DNA from: Fomes fomentarius
Lineage: Eukaryota > Basidiomycota > Agaricomycetes > Polyporales > Polyporaceae
Direction: 5' to 3'
NCBI GenBank assembly: GCA_022606135.1
Contig: JABYQN010000011.1
Span: 2,251,836-2,315,835, forward strand
DNA length: 64,000 nucleotides
The translations under genes were made by a program, and so were the position numbers. Shown piece by piece: positions 10,454 through 24,349 of the stretch (its first letter is position 1; each line of letters starts with the position of its first letter). The notes below the pieces were generated by a model. It saw only the letters and a program-made list of their open reading frames with translations, did not search any database and had not been told where the DNA came from.

Positions 10454-13400
10454 CGCGAGACGATCTACTAGCATGGGGGTATGTTTACTGCTCACGCTAG
10501 TGATGCCTTCTGTCCGCGCTCGACCTACACGTCGAGGGCCCACGTGGACCGTGGATGAACTAACCCCAGCCCTGTAAGTACCTGCAGCTGCGTGTCCATT
10601 CACGGCACGGGGCCTGACTCGGAGTATCTGCGTGAGACGAGGATACACAGGTGCACGATGCCCGAGCCGCCTCAAGGTTCGCAGAGGGTAGGGGCCCGGG
10701 GCCGACTCCAAGAAGAGAAGGACGGAAATGGGGCGCGGACAGGGATCGTATACGAGCTCGGAGCGCGCTGTTCTTGAGCCGCAATCTGAGCCTAGGAAGC
10801 GTCGGGCACACCCCCCGGGGGGATGCAGTCCTGTGCTGGTCACTCCGTCCGCCCCGAAACCTTGGTGAATGGTGATGGGCCTCTGAGACAAGGTCTAGAC
10901 GAGAAGCGGCTTGGCGGAACATCTGCAATACAAATCATAATCATGACTGTAGAGGCTCAGAGAGAGAGACCCTCGACGTCGACGGCGTAGGGCGGATCAC
11001 TGGACACCGCGTTCCGTGCGGGAAGGGGAAGCACATCAATACGAGCGATGCAGTATGGGAGATCGTCGCTCTGGCACTGACCCGTCCCCTCCGTTCCGCA
11101 TCCGAGTAGCTAATCGGGATGCGGGAAGAAGCGATGTGGAGGTAGGATGAACCGGGGACTACAAGGTACGGAGACTGGACTAGGTTGCGAGAAGTGTGGG
11201 CTGTCGGACCGATGCAGTTCAAGAATAGACAGCGGTGGGATCAGCGAGTGCGTAGAGCATTGAGTGGACGGATGCGCACGCATGGAGGGTCACCAATGGA
11301 AGGCGAGCGAGGGGAAGATCAAAGACGGTGGGTGGTAGCAAAACGGCCAATCTCTGCGATCGATGGAAAGCTGCATTTTGGAGATCCAACCGTTCAACGC
11401 GCGTGCGAGCGCCCATTCACGACAGAGCCATGTTTCGTCTCCTGTCAATCGCGTGTCAGGAGTTAACGCCAAACTGCACCAGAGTAGCAATAGCCAAGCC
11501 ATGATGTGATGATGGTCACGCAAACTCCGATTGCCTTTGCGAGGCCTTCTGAAGCGTAGGAGGCAGCCCGACCACAAAGAGCGGAAACCAAGCCCTGCAT
11601 TCCGGCCCTCCGACCGTCCGGAGTTTCCAGTATGTCGACGTCATCGTAGCCTCGCCCCCTCCGAACTCCGTAGGCGCGGAGCCTATTTTGAGAGAGGGGC
11701 GAGGGTTCGCGTAGCCTGTATCCCAGCATACAGTGCAGATCTGTCAGTGTGAGACTGGGTGCGAAGGTACTATGCTCACACCTCCCGTCGGAAGCCGTCC
11801 ATTGCGCGTGCACCGGTCTCGTCTTGTTTTGCACAGCGCATGCTGGACAGTGATAGTGTTCATGACGTCCACCGCCTCGCGTCGCGTCCAATGCAATCTT
11901 CCGGTGTTCGCGTCTACTGCCACGTTCGCCGCATCTTCAACTTCCAGTCTCCAGGCTCGAGCTTGATGCATACGAACCGGCGTCCGTGTCCGTGTCTGTG
12001 TACTGAGTACAACGGTCAGGAACCGCGAACCTTCTCGCGAGGCGCGCTACACCTCATTTCGGGCGTATCACCATCAGACGCACATCTCTCGTCGAACCCC
12101 CGGTTCGGTACGGAATTCGAGAACGACAAGAAGGCGCGAAGCACACCTGTGATGTGATTCCCATCGAGCGGAGTGGACGGCGCATCGACCGATGGGAATT
12201 CCTCCGACCGTGTTCGAGTTCCCTTCCCTTGCCCATCGTACGTCGCGGTAGACGAAAGTCAGAAACATGGGAGCCGTGTCCACCAGAACCCGCCCCTGTA
12301 GTGGGACCTATAGCTGTAGCCGACTGCTCAGTGTACCCGGCCGCGGAGCAAGTAAGAACAAATGACGCAGGTCGGGCGACTGGCGGTTCTGGAGCTCGGA
12401 GGACGGAGGACGGAAGTGGGCTTGGAGCCGGAAGGCTTGATGAATTCCGGCGAGCCGTCCGGGACACAAACGTGCTCAGGTTTCTTTCCCCCGAACTGCG
12501 GTCGGGACGGACCTGTGCCTACCACGTTATCAAGCGTCGGCATTCAGTAACACGGACGACAGAAGAGTGGTGGTGGTCGGTCGAGAAACTTACGAGGCTT
12601 GTCGGGGGCCCGAGTTACGCCCATCCAACAGGGACGGAACATCCAAAGAACTCTGCAAAACTGGATGGGGGTGTAAGCTATTGGGGTATTAGCCTGATCT
12701 CTCTCGCTTGTTCGGTCTGGGTTCATGAATTATGGCGACCCTGCACTATGCGCAGGGAGTTAGGTGGCAAGTGCTACTATATATTGACAGGGCAGAGCAT
12801 CGCTAGCGTTTTGAGGGTGTACGTGCGTGCGTGTCAAATCACTATTACCCGTGGCATACGGTACGATGCAATAGAGCTAGCCGCACACTAGAAGCAGCGT
12901 CGGAGAGGCGTCGGACACGGAAGGAGGCTCGCTGGTTCTACTTTATATGTTTCGTCAGTATCGCACACGCATAGTGACAGTTCACGTTGACCGAAGCTCT
13001 GGAGCATCGAGCATTCCAGATTATGCATTACTCACCAGCTCGCCAGCAAGCGAACAGTCACCAGGATCAAGCGACGCTCTCGACCTGGAAAACGTTTGAG
13101 GGCGAGCGAAAGACATTCGATCGTCGTTGCGGAAAGAGGCAGCACGCGAGCGCTAGATGCGGTGTCCGTGTGAGGCGGCTGCCACGAGGCGCGCTCGCGA
13201 CGCGTCTCTCACGTGTGAACGTTCCTCACCCCTGTCTCTTCTCGCCCTTTTTGAGTTCTATCTACAGTGCTCACAGACACCGCGAGAGCATAATTGCAAG
13301 AGCTAGAAGCATCAGATACCGATGTCAGGCTTTTCAGATGGTCTAGCACGACGCATACAACACCCGTCAAGGCACCCCTCGCATTCGCATATTCAGTGCG

Positions 13401-16182
13401 AGAGCTTGATCTAGTCTGAAGGCTGCAAGCTTGAGCTTGACGATCCGTGTTTTAGCGACTACCAGCAGCCTATGCGATTGGCGGGGATACCTACTACCCT
13501 CTGTACGCGTGAAGCAGCCGTTCGGTGATTTGCATCCTCGGAGCAGTAGCATACTAGTACCGTAATCAGCGTTTATCATCCCCTCAGCGTGCAATTATGC
13601 AGGATACGTAAGTCAGCCATATGATTGCGCGAAGGCAGGCGAGTGTGCCTTGCTATCCGCGCTGCAGTCGGGCGATTATCCTATCACTATAACGCACCCG
13701 TGCATCATACGTGAGCGAATCAAACCGATGGCACTCCTGAGTCCTTAACTTTCGTCTTCCAAATCGACCGCAAAACACAATGTTGGACACGCACAAAGAC
13801 CACGCTACGAACTGCTCAGTGCTCTTCGCGCAATGCATCATGCATAAGGCCGTCCATGGGCGCAGCGCGTAAAGGGTCTACCGTCTGGAGTCTGGACAGG
13901 AAGGGAGCTATAGCCTACGTTTCATGTGCTGAATTAGCACGGTGGTCGATGATCTCTTGTATGCGCCATGGCGTTCAGCTAATATGGGCACAGGGTATAT
14001 GAAAGAAGCATGCATACATTCGCGATCGTCGCGACTCAAGCGCGTTTGCACTTTCCACGGTCGCCGACTCCGAGCTCGTTTCGAACCGAAGTAGTCTACA
14101 AAGTCAAGGGTTGTCATCATGGGTACAGACGGCTGCGAGCTGAGCGAGGGGGTCATGACGGCCATTGGGTGCTCACAGCGTGGCAATCCTTTCGCCAGGG
14201 TCACCTTACCCGAAAAGTGGCCAAGCCACAAAATCTCCTTATACGGAACACGCGCGTCGAAGCGCCGTCAGTTTGAGTTCACAGCGAATATCCCGCACAA
14301 CTTGGGCTGAAAACACATCGGCATGGTTGAAAATTTCCAGAGCTTCTTCAGGCCCTGGCCTTCTCTCGACCGTTTTCTGGAATCCGTACTTCGTTCACAT
14401 CACATACGAAGGACACTCGCCCAGGTCGACGACTGAGCATCCCTTGAACCGATGCGACGGGCCCGGGAGATAGCTCACCCGCGCGCAGTGCACCCTTGCT
14501 CGCTGGCAGCGCGAACACTAAAGAAAACGAAGATGGCTGTTCAGGATACTGAACAAGGCCACAATGCATGATGCATACCGTAAGTCCGCGCTGAGAGCGT
14601 TCTATGCGACGTTCATTGATGCGCCACCGAGCGAAGCCATTGAGAAGCGCGAGATGCTCAAGCATGTGGCCATCTCAGGGCAAGGGAACGCGTAGAAGCG
14701 AAGATAACATTGTGGGTGATAGACAGCGAAGCCATGAAGCCGTAGGCCTTACGACGCCTGTGAGACTCAGGGTGCCAAGACAGTGGAGAGAGAGAGGCAA
14801 CAATAACACGTAAACATACCGCGTCTTCCATTTCGATGCCATCCCTCCATCATCTCGCCCTATGTACACAGGGCATCTACTTCTTCTACTTCTCTTATCT
14901 ATGCGGTATAAGGCGGATCTGAAGTACCGTGCTGAACTCCTTCAGCGCACTCGACCACAGCTGGATACGATGATGAGCACTTACTTACATGGAATGTGAT
15001 GCCAACCACGAGGCCGATGCGGCCGTGGTGACTGAGCTTGATCGGAGCCACTTCCGACGCCCGAGCACAGCTTGGACCATTTGTGACAGGCCATGCCGTG
15101 GCCACATTGTGAAGACGCCTAGGAGCAGCGAATGAGGAGCCATTCGAGCCCTACGCGGCGTGGCTTGACGGGACATGGTCGAGGCCTGGGCGACTGGATT
15201 CAATGCGCAGCGCTAGACTCGACCAATGAGCGAGTTACCCATTGATGATGCGAGCACATCCGCCGACGGACTCGGAAGTGCATGCATCCATTGACTATTC
15301 CCCGTGGACACTAGACGGCTATTACCTTCGAGGCCGTTCGCGAACCCTCAGCGCAGATAACTTACCCGTATGCATGTTTTGACGCCTTTGAGACATCCAT
15401 CTATAATGAAGAGATGTTATATACTTACTCATCGGGGTAGTATTGGCTCTCGACTCAAGCACTATTACTACCCTCGTCTGAACCTGCTTGTAATGCCGTT
15501 TCTTAATCACGGTAAGTATTCCTCATTCTAGCAGCGACAAGATCGCGAACACAATGATGCACTGTGCCTTCCGATACCGACTGGTGCAAACGAATCAGTG
15601 TGACTCTGCTGCCAGGGCCAATCCACGTTCGCGGGACTTGGCGTCTACTCGCGTCTCGCGCTCACCTGGTCGCGTCGCCTCATGTTGCGCCGACTTTCCA
15701 ATCCTGTGAATGCGAGGTTCGCTCGAGCAGAGAGGGATGCAATCTCCTGGTCCCATCTAACTAAAGTATGTGAGCCTGAGCTTACAACGATACGTATAGC
15801 AGACTTTCTGGCATGTCGTTCAATCTAACTCCCATATCGGCTTACTACCCAAAAGTTCTGCGCCATCGCCCGAACTCGAACGCCAGGGAGAAGAGAGGTT
15901 GTAGGACTAGGAACAGCCGGCAAGGTCCGAAATTCATGGAACCTCCCCCTTCCCGTCTCGGAGGAATGCGATGGCCCGTCTTGAGTTCAGTTGCAGGATG
16001 TGTCCACGTGGAGCACGCGCGATAACTTGATATGGCATAGATAGATTGACGTCACTGGTACTGGTAGGAAGATGGAGCAAGAAGAGAAGAGGAAGAAGGC
16101 AGCAAGGTCGGACCGGGCCGTGGCTTTCCAGGTGTCGCTATGACGCCATCGATGGAAGCCACCGACCGAGATAGGCTGTCGC

Positions 16183-16611
16183 TTGCATGTTTTCGAGGTC
16201 CTGATCCTGGACGTTGTGGTCTGGGCGCGCTGGGTAAGTACGTCTATAACACGACATGCACGCATAACGCGGGGCGAGGGGAGAGCAGATGACCCCGAGC
16301 TGTACAGGCGCGAATACGGATTTGTAGTACTGTCGCGTTGTAGGGTACAAACGCCCCCACTGCCGAATTCTGGCAACCTTGTCAGCATGAACCGGACGCA
16401 GAAGAAGACGAGATGCGCCTACATACAACGCTACATAACGCATTCGTGGTCCGGACTCGACTCCGGGCGCGCCGTCTCATGTGCACAGGACGAGAGGATC
16501 GCGAAGTGCAGTAGTAGTTGTGCGACCCGACCCACCGCGGGCATGTTCCCATTACAAGTGCGACCAATGTGTGGAGGTGTAACTGTAAAGCTCCCATTCT
16601 CTTCTCACTGA
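16183..16611 (+). other. 142-codon open frame kept in both arms
   Basis: The frame starts MHVFEVLILDVVVWARW and ends VKLPFSSH, and has the same length in the right arm (45041-44613, minus strand) with only a handful of replacements. The composition gives no domain or signal. Equal length may simply reflect the high nucleotide identity of this part of the repeat, so I do not call it a gene. Confidence 0.2.
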
Positions 16612-19600
16612 CGGCTATGGTCGAGACTCAGGCCGAGGAACCATACTCGCGTTCATCTACCCGGCAAGCGCCGAGGCTTCGACTCCAGCTACATGTGTTC
16701 TCCGCGAAACATTGCGTTTCACACTCAGCAGCACGCCGGAGCACGAAAGCGGCGTGGGTGCCTCGTAACAAGTGCGCTGAACATGAGAGCTAGGCTATGC
16801 TCCGCCGAACAATCGTGTTGCCAATGAGGGTGTGTGCATCAGATAGGCAGGTATACAAAACAGGAGTCTTGGCCCCCTTTCCTGCATCGCGCTTTTCCTA
16901 TCGGCTAAGACGAAAGCCATGGAGAGATCCCAAGCTGGTAGGACACGCACCAGCGCGAGGCGAGAGATCGATATCCGTCCCAGCGGTGAGAAGGGGACTA
17001 CGTAGTCGCCTAATGAGACGCCATCAGGAGTATACTGAGCACGGGGCACGAAAGAGGACATGGGATGGTTAGAAGGATACTCGGGGACTCGGGATATCGG
17101 ACGACGTACCGGACTTGACGCGCACTGTAGCGATCATCTGCGTTCCCTGCGCGTGACGATGTCTTTCAGGTAATTCAGCCACGGTAGTCGGCAGGACGCT
17201 GCAGTTCATGTCCGTCCATCCACGAAGGCTTGGCCTTGAGAGGCAGATTAAGGTTGCGCCGTGCCGCCGTGCCGCGATGCATGCAGCAACTGCCATAATG
17301 GGAGTGGCCGTCATGCGCGCGAAGCAGTACATACAAGCTTATTGAAGTTGTGACGCACCGGTATCGCTATGCGTGCAAGACACATGGACGGCGCATGGTT
17401 GCCTCTTGTTGTGCCCCCACGACATGGAGGCATGCCGCACCGACGTTGTGAGTCATGCAATTCAAAGACGGGACGAGCAGGTGACCGCGTCGTGCGTGTG
17501 TGATCAGAACCGCCTTGCGCCTCTCATCTTGTGAAGCCGACGGCGGAAGGTGCTTGGTCGCGATCGAGGTTTACTCGACTTCGGAAAACGGGGGCGCATC
17601 CCGGGCATGCGTGCGCTGTGGAGGAGAATGGGGATCATGAGACGGAGAACGGTGCTCGTGCAGGTGGGGCGGGGAAGAAGGATGGAGAGCTCGCGCGAGT
17701 ATCTTGGATACCAGCCCTGCGATCGGTTTCATGCACCAGATTGTACCAGCCACATCGCCACATAGGATATTCCGTGGTGTTACAACGGGTACGGCAACCA
17801 AGCAGGAAGCAAGTGCAGGCGATATGCACTGCTACAAGCGCGTCGGAACAGGCCCGCGATGCTCCAACTGAACGGAGCCCAGTGGCAAGTAGACGAGCCC
17901 CGGTGTCCCACTTGTCTGCACTTCTTGGCCTAATCGCCTTCGTTGCGTGTCTTGCCGAGAATCGGGGGTGGGACGCGGGATCCTCCGCCGAACGACACAC
18001 TCGACTGGGGGCGGGAGGCCATACACGCGTAAATAGTACACACATTATCCGAGTCTTGTCGTGTCGTCATACTGAGCTCGGGCCTACATAGCGACATCAG
18101 GATTAGCGAGCGTGTATGCATGATCTGAAGAGTGCACTACATAGATATGCTCACCTGAGCGAACACGGCAACTCGACGCAGAGTGCGACGGGAGGCCAGA
18201 GATACCACATCGGGCCAGGTCACTTGACCGCGAGACCCGGGAGAGCCTGAGCCTAGCGTGATCGTGCACTTGCGCAGTACTTCACGCAAGTGCGATGATC
18301 GAGCATGGTCCTAGGCTGACATCATACATGAGATATCGACGTACTGCCCGGGATAGCTCGTGGTGGCGTACCAACTCACACAGGGGGTACAGTCAAGCAC
18401 GGGATCAAACTTGCGTGCAGATACATGTATCCATGATCCATCCATCTAGATGATCGCCATAGAGCGGATGTGGAAGGTGCAGTCGCTTGAGGGAGGCCTA
18501 GCAATGACAGCATAGAGGATGCGGAAGTGATGGTACGTGAAGGAGTGCGAGTGACCAGAATGATATCGACCTTGCGCGATCGTGCGTGCCGCGCTCGCCA
18601 CTAGACCACAAGAAGCACTTGAGCTCCGGACGAGTACATGTTGATGCGCGATATCGCAGCAGAGATAGAAGCTGGGATGAGCTCTTCGCGGAAGGTGATG
18701 TTAGAGCGTGAGAGATTGAGCGAGTATGATGTTGAGAGCCAGAAGTCTGATACTATCGTAGGGAGGACGTAGGAAGGTAGATGTACAACGCGAAGTGCAA
18801 TGAGACCTCTTGAGACACGGATTCCACGACAGGCGCAGGGCTGTCGAAGAGAGCGATGGAAGCTATATGACATGTATTCCAACTCCCAGCTCCGAGGACG
18901 CCGGGTGTGCCCATCATGTCAGCGAATGGCGTAAAACACCGTGCATGTCGTGTGATAACGAACATGCTCAATCGCCTCCGAAGGTACTCCACGGTGTGGC
19001 CAGAATATCTACTCTGGCACCGAGCCCCGAACTCCGACTATAGCAGTACCAGGCTTGCCAATCGTAGTCGGAATCGAGATATCGAGAACCACTGGCGGTA
19101 AGCAGCGAGGTCATTAACTGATCATTAACAGCACGGCACGCGCGCGCGGCCGTCAAAGAAACGCAGCGAGAGAGCTATTAGGACATACCTCAAGGACAAT
19201 CATGCGGCCGCGTTACGACACGCGAGCCACGCCGTGTGAGATCCTAGGAGAGTCGGAGATGTCACGAGACGCGCAGGGCACCACACACGAGAACCTGTTC
19301 AATCCTGCTCCATCGAAATAGGGATAAATATATCGGCGGTAACGTACATGTACCAGACCGAGCGCCAGGATGTGGGGGAACAATGAATGGGAGGAAAACG
19401 GCGAGTGTATAATGGAGAGTGCAGACGTACGGCATCACGGTTGGAACATAACTCTATGTCTTGAAGCCCGCGTGCGTGACCTGATACAACATCTGGAGGA
19501 AGTTGAGCGGAGACGAAGCTGTGGATGCAGAAGTAGATATGGGCGCGTGGATGTCAGATGAAACGCGCTGAGCTCTTGTATCACCGGGCGGGGATTAGGC

Positions 19601-20159
19601 CTGTTTTGCACAGATGGCTCGAGAATGAAGAGACAAAGATCAAGAGAGGAAAGTTGGCGGCGTCCTGAATACGACCGGGCAAGATGGCCGTGGGTGTTGT
19701 GCGTTTGAAGAAGCGGGATAATGGAGGAGAGGTCGCAAAGGGCCGAGCGCGTGGGGTAGGCTTTAGAAAGTAGGCTGTGGCCCATTCCGTAGGTGCACGC
19801 GCCTAGCTAAGATGAAGGAGGAACGTGATTCGTATTCTCAACGATTGAATCCGAACGTGTGGCCAGCTTCTAGATGGTGGAGGAGGAAGGAGAGCAGGGC
19901 CACTGTAGCGCGCGCGTGTGTACTGGCTTCAGCGCGCCACCACGTGGCCGACAAGTCCGTTTTCGTGGTCCCAGGTCCATGCTGAACTCAGACTCAGAGT
20001 CACCGGCACCGGCCAGCCTTGGGTCTGAAGGATGAGGTACAGTACTGCTCTTCTTCAGAATCAGAGCATGTCCGCTGAGCCTCATCCAAATATAGAGAGA
20101 CACCAAAAGGCAGGAAGGTAATCCAAACCACTGACTGACGCGATCCTCCGAAATCTACG

Positions 20160-20215
20160 TAATCATTCAGCAAATCGTCTGTCCCAGAAAGACGGACGAG
20201 TTCTACCTCTATCTC
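20160..20215 (+). pseudogene. Relic of the ASCH-like gene, left arm
   Basis: A short segment translates as IQQIVCPRKTDEFYLYLIS and parallels MQQIVRREKTYEFRRYRIS of the intact gene at 8450-9158. Flanks are unrecognisable. A sister relic lies at the matching place in the right arm. Only about 18 codons align, so this is suggestive rather than proven. Confidence 0.45.
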
Positions 20216-20827
20216 ATCTCTCCTATGGCGACAAACCGCTCAATCGTAGATTGCGGATATTCATCATCATGGTAGTACACGGTACAGAGGGAAACTGTCA
20301 ACACCACGGCCCTACTAACTCATTTTGTTTGTTCGCGCAAGCCGTCAGACACCCAAGGCGCAGTGATCTCGGTGGGTGTGGGACTGTATGCAGTATGCAG
20401 TATTACAGCCCAGACATGGCACGAAACATAACTCACGACTCATTATGCAGACACGCATCACTGAGATATAGCCGAGTCGTCGACATCGTTGTGCTGTGAT
20501 GCCCTCTCCGAAGATCGCGCGGAGCACGAAAATCTAGGCGGAGAAGGCGGCTTGTTCCGAGACTGTGTCGACGCGCTTATCTGTGCCAGCTGTAAACATC
20601 ATAGTCTGAGTCACCACCTCATCTGTCGACGGGTGCCATAGTTCAGTTATTCAGACTTCGACTCGACCTCGACTGTTGCACCTGCCTGGGGATAGAACGA
20701 GATGGGAGTGCGTTATCTGCTTATGCACCTGGTGAGGACAGCGACTGATTGAATGGGTAGAGCATTAAAGAGAATACGATGAACCCAAATGGCCTCACAC
20801 CCACCGTAACAGCATTGAAGGCAGAGC

Positions 20828-23067
20828 TTGATGAGAATGTCAAACGCCTCCGAGGCGCAGTGGTGGGCGGCCCGACCCTCGCCCAGGCCCAGAAAATCTT
20901 TGATGAGTGAGAGGATATTGCGGGGCATCGGGTTACGTCAACGAATGACGAATGATGTTGGGGCAGACCTCCGCCAGAACCCACAGTACTATGAACGAGT
21001 CCGTCCAGGTGATGTCACGCTCGGAGGCATTACTCTTGAAGATCTATTTGCAATCGTCAGGCAACGAGACCTGCCACCGATGATGAACGATATCTCCATC
21101 AATAGAACCCAAAACTCACGCTCTCAGGACGAGATCCTCCTCGGGATGTCTCGCCGCTCGATAGATGTGCTACGGGTTGCACCCGGCAGTCTGCCGACGA
21201 AGTTCAAGACTAACGAGGACGCTCAGCGGCTATATCACGCCCACGTTTGGAGCGCGATAGAGGAGCCAGTCTCGCTCAGGAGGTCGAACCGTTCGGCTCA
21301 CAACGAGAACGAAGTCAGGGAAATGATGAAAGATGCGCTACAAGCACTCAGCTCGTTGCACTATGCCTATGACCTATGCGGTGATGCTGGTCGGTCCGCA
21401 CGTGAGGCCGGGATGGACGCCTACGAATGGCGTACGGACAGCGGCAGCACTGGGAATGGAACTATTCCTGACCTCGTGCTGAGGGAGTACGGACAGAGTA
21501 ACGATCAGGGAGTCCTCTCCATCGAGCTGAAGACGTTCGTGATGTTTGTGAGCCATTTTGTGGATTTGGATGGTGTTGTCACGGCTGGCCGAATGAAGGT
21601 GCCGCTCCCCATGAAGGACCTCCGTGCGAGGGTCGATGAGACCCTGCGGCTCACGCAGAAGCCTCCGATGGAGTGGCCGGCGGATGGTCAAGAACCGAAG
21701 TTGTCGACGGCGGAGTCTATATGGCTCCAGGTGAGTGCAGGAACTGACTGTAGTCGCGAAAGTTGGCTAACTGAATCGGACGCAGGTGTTCAACCAGCTT
21801 GTCCGGTTGCATACCTCATTCGGGGTCTTCGGATGCCAGGAGGTCTTCTACCTTGTCGAGAGGACTGACCAATCCGCCATGAGTGTCGAGGGACCATATG
21901 TGCGGCCGACCTTTTTCAAGCAGCTGGCCCAGTGGCGGGGCCGGCAGTCGGAGAGTGCGTCGAGTACCCCCGAATCGACGCCGGTGGCTGGGCCATCAAG
22001 ATCGAATGCGAGTACTCCCGGTGGGAAGAAGATTACTCCCAGGGCGACAAAGGCGGGACGGAGTTCGGGAAGTTCGTTGACCCCGAACCCGCCGAAGGCT
22101 CCGACGGATGAGCGGCTTGAACCGCTTGTTGGTACGGTGGAGCAGCCGAGGAACGAGGGGAGCACGGCGGATATCTTGGACTTCATTGTGCAGGCTGCTG
22201 CGGTGAGTGCTCACGATGAGACCTGGGCTGAATCAATGTATATTGATGTCAATGTTTGCAGTGCTGGACAGCCGGGGCGTACACGAAGCAAGTCGAAATC
22301 GCTGACTGCTGTGCGGCAGCTGACGCTCATACAATGTCAGAACGACACCGGAGCCGTACAAGCAGGCAGACCTGGCGATGGTTCCGAAGTCAAATTAGTA
22401 GCCTGTGGCTTTTGCAGCGGTGGGGTGAGCACCAGCTTGTGCATGCGCGCGCCGTGAAGTTTCGGTCGATCTCTGGGTATGTGAACGAGCCCGTGGTGCG
22501 GAAGGGCAACGCGATCGGCGTGAAGTGGACGATGCTTGACATCTTCTTTTTCTGTGTTTCGTGGCTTCTGAGTGCGATATGCGGCTACGCTCCGGTGCTT
22601 CAAGTGTGCAGATATGCCGGCCGGGGATCGACTGCGACGGTCTACCGGGGACATTATTCTGGTGTCCGATTTGTGGTGAAGAAGCCGGTGGAGGGCGAGG
22701 TTGCATGGAGGGAGTGGCGTGGGCTCGTCGCGCGGCTTCCGAACGACCTGGCTGCGTTGTCGCAGCTTCCTATCCCGAGGTACTATGGACTGTTCGGCGG
22801 GGAGTTAGACAACGTGATCGTCATGTCGGATTGCGGTTCGCCTATCAGCCCTTTAGCGTTGGATGAGGAGATGCGGTGCGTGCTGATCTTGTTCGAAATA
22901 CTGTTGAGAGTGCTGTGCTAACGAGAGTGGGCAGGGCGAAGGTGGAGGACGCGATTGCAGAGATTGAGGCGGCTGGCCTTTCTCCTACCGACGTGTCGTT
23001 CACTAATGCGGTGGTGCAGGGTGACCGGGTGACGATCGTGGACTTTGCGGATGATGATATGCTGTAG
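20828..23067 (+). CDS. PD-(D/E)XK nuclease-like / protein-kinase-like fusion
   Basis: Four exons (20828-21730, 21786-22202, 22262-22875, 22935-23067) join in phase to about 688 codons. Introns are 55-59 bp with GTGAGT, GTGAGT and GTGCGT donors, and GCTAAC lies before the last acceptor. The N-terminal third ends in an IPDLVL ... LSIELKT arrangement, the P-D-x(n)-E-x-K signature of restriction-endonuclease-fold enzymes. A Ser/Pro/Thr-rich linker follows. The C-terminal third looks like a kinase lobe: Gly-rich loop YAGRGSTATVYRG, a VVKK lysine, then GLSPTDVSFTNAVVQGDRVT, where D and N sit as in a catalytic loop, and VDFAD in place of DFG. The HR of HRD and the Gly of DFG are absent. Nuclease-kinase pairs occur in Crinkler-type and related eukaryotic effector or conflict proteins, and kinase-like families (FunK1) are expanded in basidiomycetes. 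Which group this belongs to is inference. The start could also be an internal Met, for example at 20945. Confidence 0.72.
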
Positions 23068-24345
23068 CAAGTATGTAGGGACCGGGTGGACAGGACAATC
23101 ATCTCTGTGGCTTCGTACCGCTCTGGTGTAGCTATATCTGTCAAGAAGGTTGGAACCTTGATGGTGGGCACTCGCGGCAGTGGATTCGAGGTTGTCGCTG
23201 AGTGTAGCAGGTCATGATGCCCTTGACGCAGCCGCAGTCGCGCTGCTCAGTCCCACCCTCCCCGCCTTGGACAGCTTCGCTGGGATAGACCCCTCACCCC
23301 GTCGCGCCGTTTTGCCCACGATCCTTCTCCTTCATGTGTTCTAACTTGTACTCTTGCTTGACGGACGTTAACTTAATGTTGTTGTAGTACTCTACATGAT
23401 CACACCTTCACAGTCTGAGTCGGCATTGTCCACCTTGATGGCTCACCTTTCACAATCTGAATGAATCAGTGTCTGCATTGACTCTTTAGATCGGTCCAGT
23501 TTGAAGCCAGATGATGGAAGCTGCTTCCTCTGATGATCGTGCTCTACGCAGTTCGTCAGTGGGCGAAGCTCTCTCATTTGAATGGAACAACGACGTGACG
23601 CAACAGTCAAACGTACTTGACGCCCACAGGTAGATAGCATGAGGTAGACACAACTACCTAGTACACCCGTATGACAAATCGTGTCGCTTGTACAGTGCAG
23701 CTGGTTCTCAGAATCTCACTCTGTGTGTATATGGGAGTCCTACTAGTACTATCCTATAGAATTGTTCTTTTTCGACCTCGTGCCATTCAGGCAGTGTGCG
23801 AGAACCTGAGTGGCTGGGGCAGAATGATGCCGACTGGGCGAAACCACGGTATGTCAGTTGCAGTTGTTGTTGAGCCACATGGCTAGCTGCTCCTAGAGGT
23901 TTCGAACATCGAGAGCGTCACGGTCGTGGTCAGAGGGATGGACGTCTGCCATTCCAAGAGTTCAACAAAATTGACGGCCGGGTGTGCAGCATCAGTGATT
24001 CCCACATTTTCTGCGACGTCTGGTGCTCTGACGCCGGGCGCTAAACAAAGCACGACATCCTGTCCTTTTCTGTACCATGCATCTAACTTTCATTCCAGGT
24101 ATACAATCGACGAGAGTGCTAGGGGGACTTACAAGGGTGACCACACAGATTATCGTGCCCAATGGACATCTACTTTGACGGGTTTGGTGCTTACAAGGAA
24201 AGTTGGCCCAAAACGGGCTTGTTGGGATTTTTCCGAATGCGGTACGGGACCTTTGGGCTATGTAAGACCTGATTTCGATTGCAAATACACTCAGAAAGAT
24301 ATGTGGAAAGTTTGAGCTGGCAGCCACTGGTAGAAATCTCCATTC
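23068..24345. other. No gene seen between kinase-like gene and third repeat copy
   Basis: An open frame of 129 codons (23926-24315, plus) is the longest present. It has no motif, no partner exon and no repeat relation that I can see. The stretch is otherwise featureless. Confidence 0.5.
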
Positions 24346-24349
24346 CGGG

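Larger units (their letters stand above)
10260..20470 (+). repeat. Left arm of giant inverted repeat
   Basis: The whole 10.2 kb recurs in reverse complement at 40.88-50.83 kb. Matching landmarks, outer to inner, include the CTCGACGTCGACGGCG site (10972 with about 50165), the AGCCCAAGTTGTGCGG block (14300 with about 46910), the GTAGATGCCCTGTGTACATA block (14870 with about 46340), and the GTCTGCATAAT-GTCGTGAG block at the inner edge (20455 with 40890). Identity is uneven: 14.3-14.9 kb looks nearly perfect, while 10.4-13 kb carries many substitutions and indels, including about 90 bp extra in the right arm near 50.6 kb. Open frames in the arm are short and mostly broken between copies, and I recognise no protein family. 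Confidence 0.93.
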
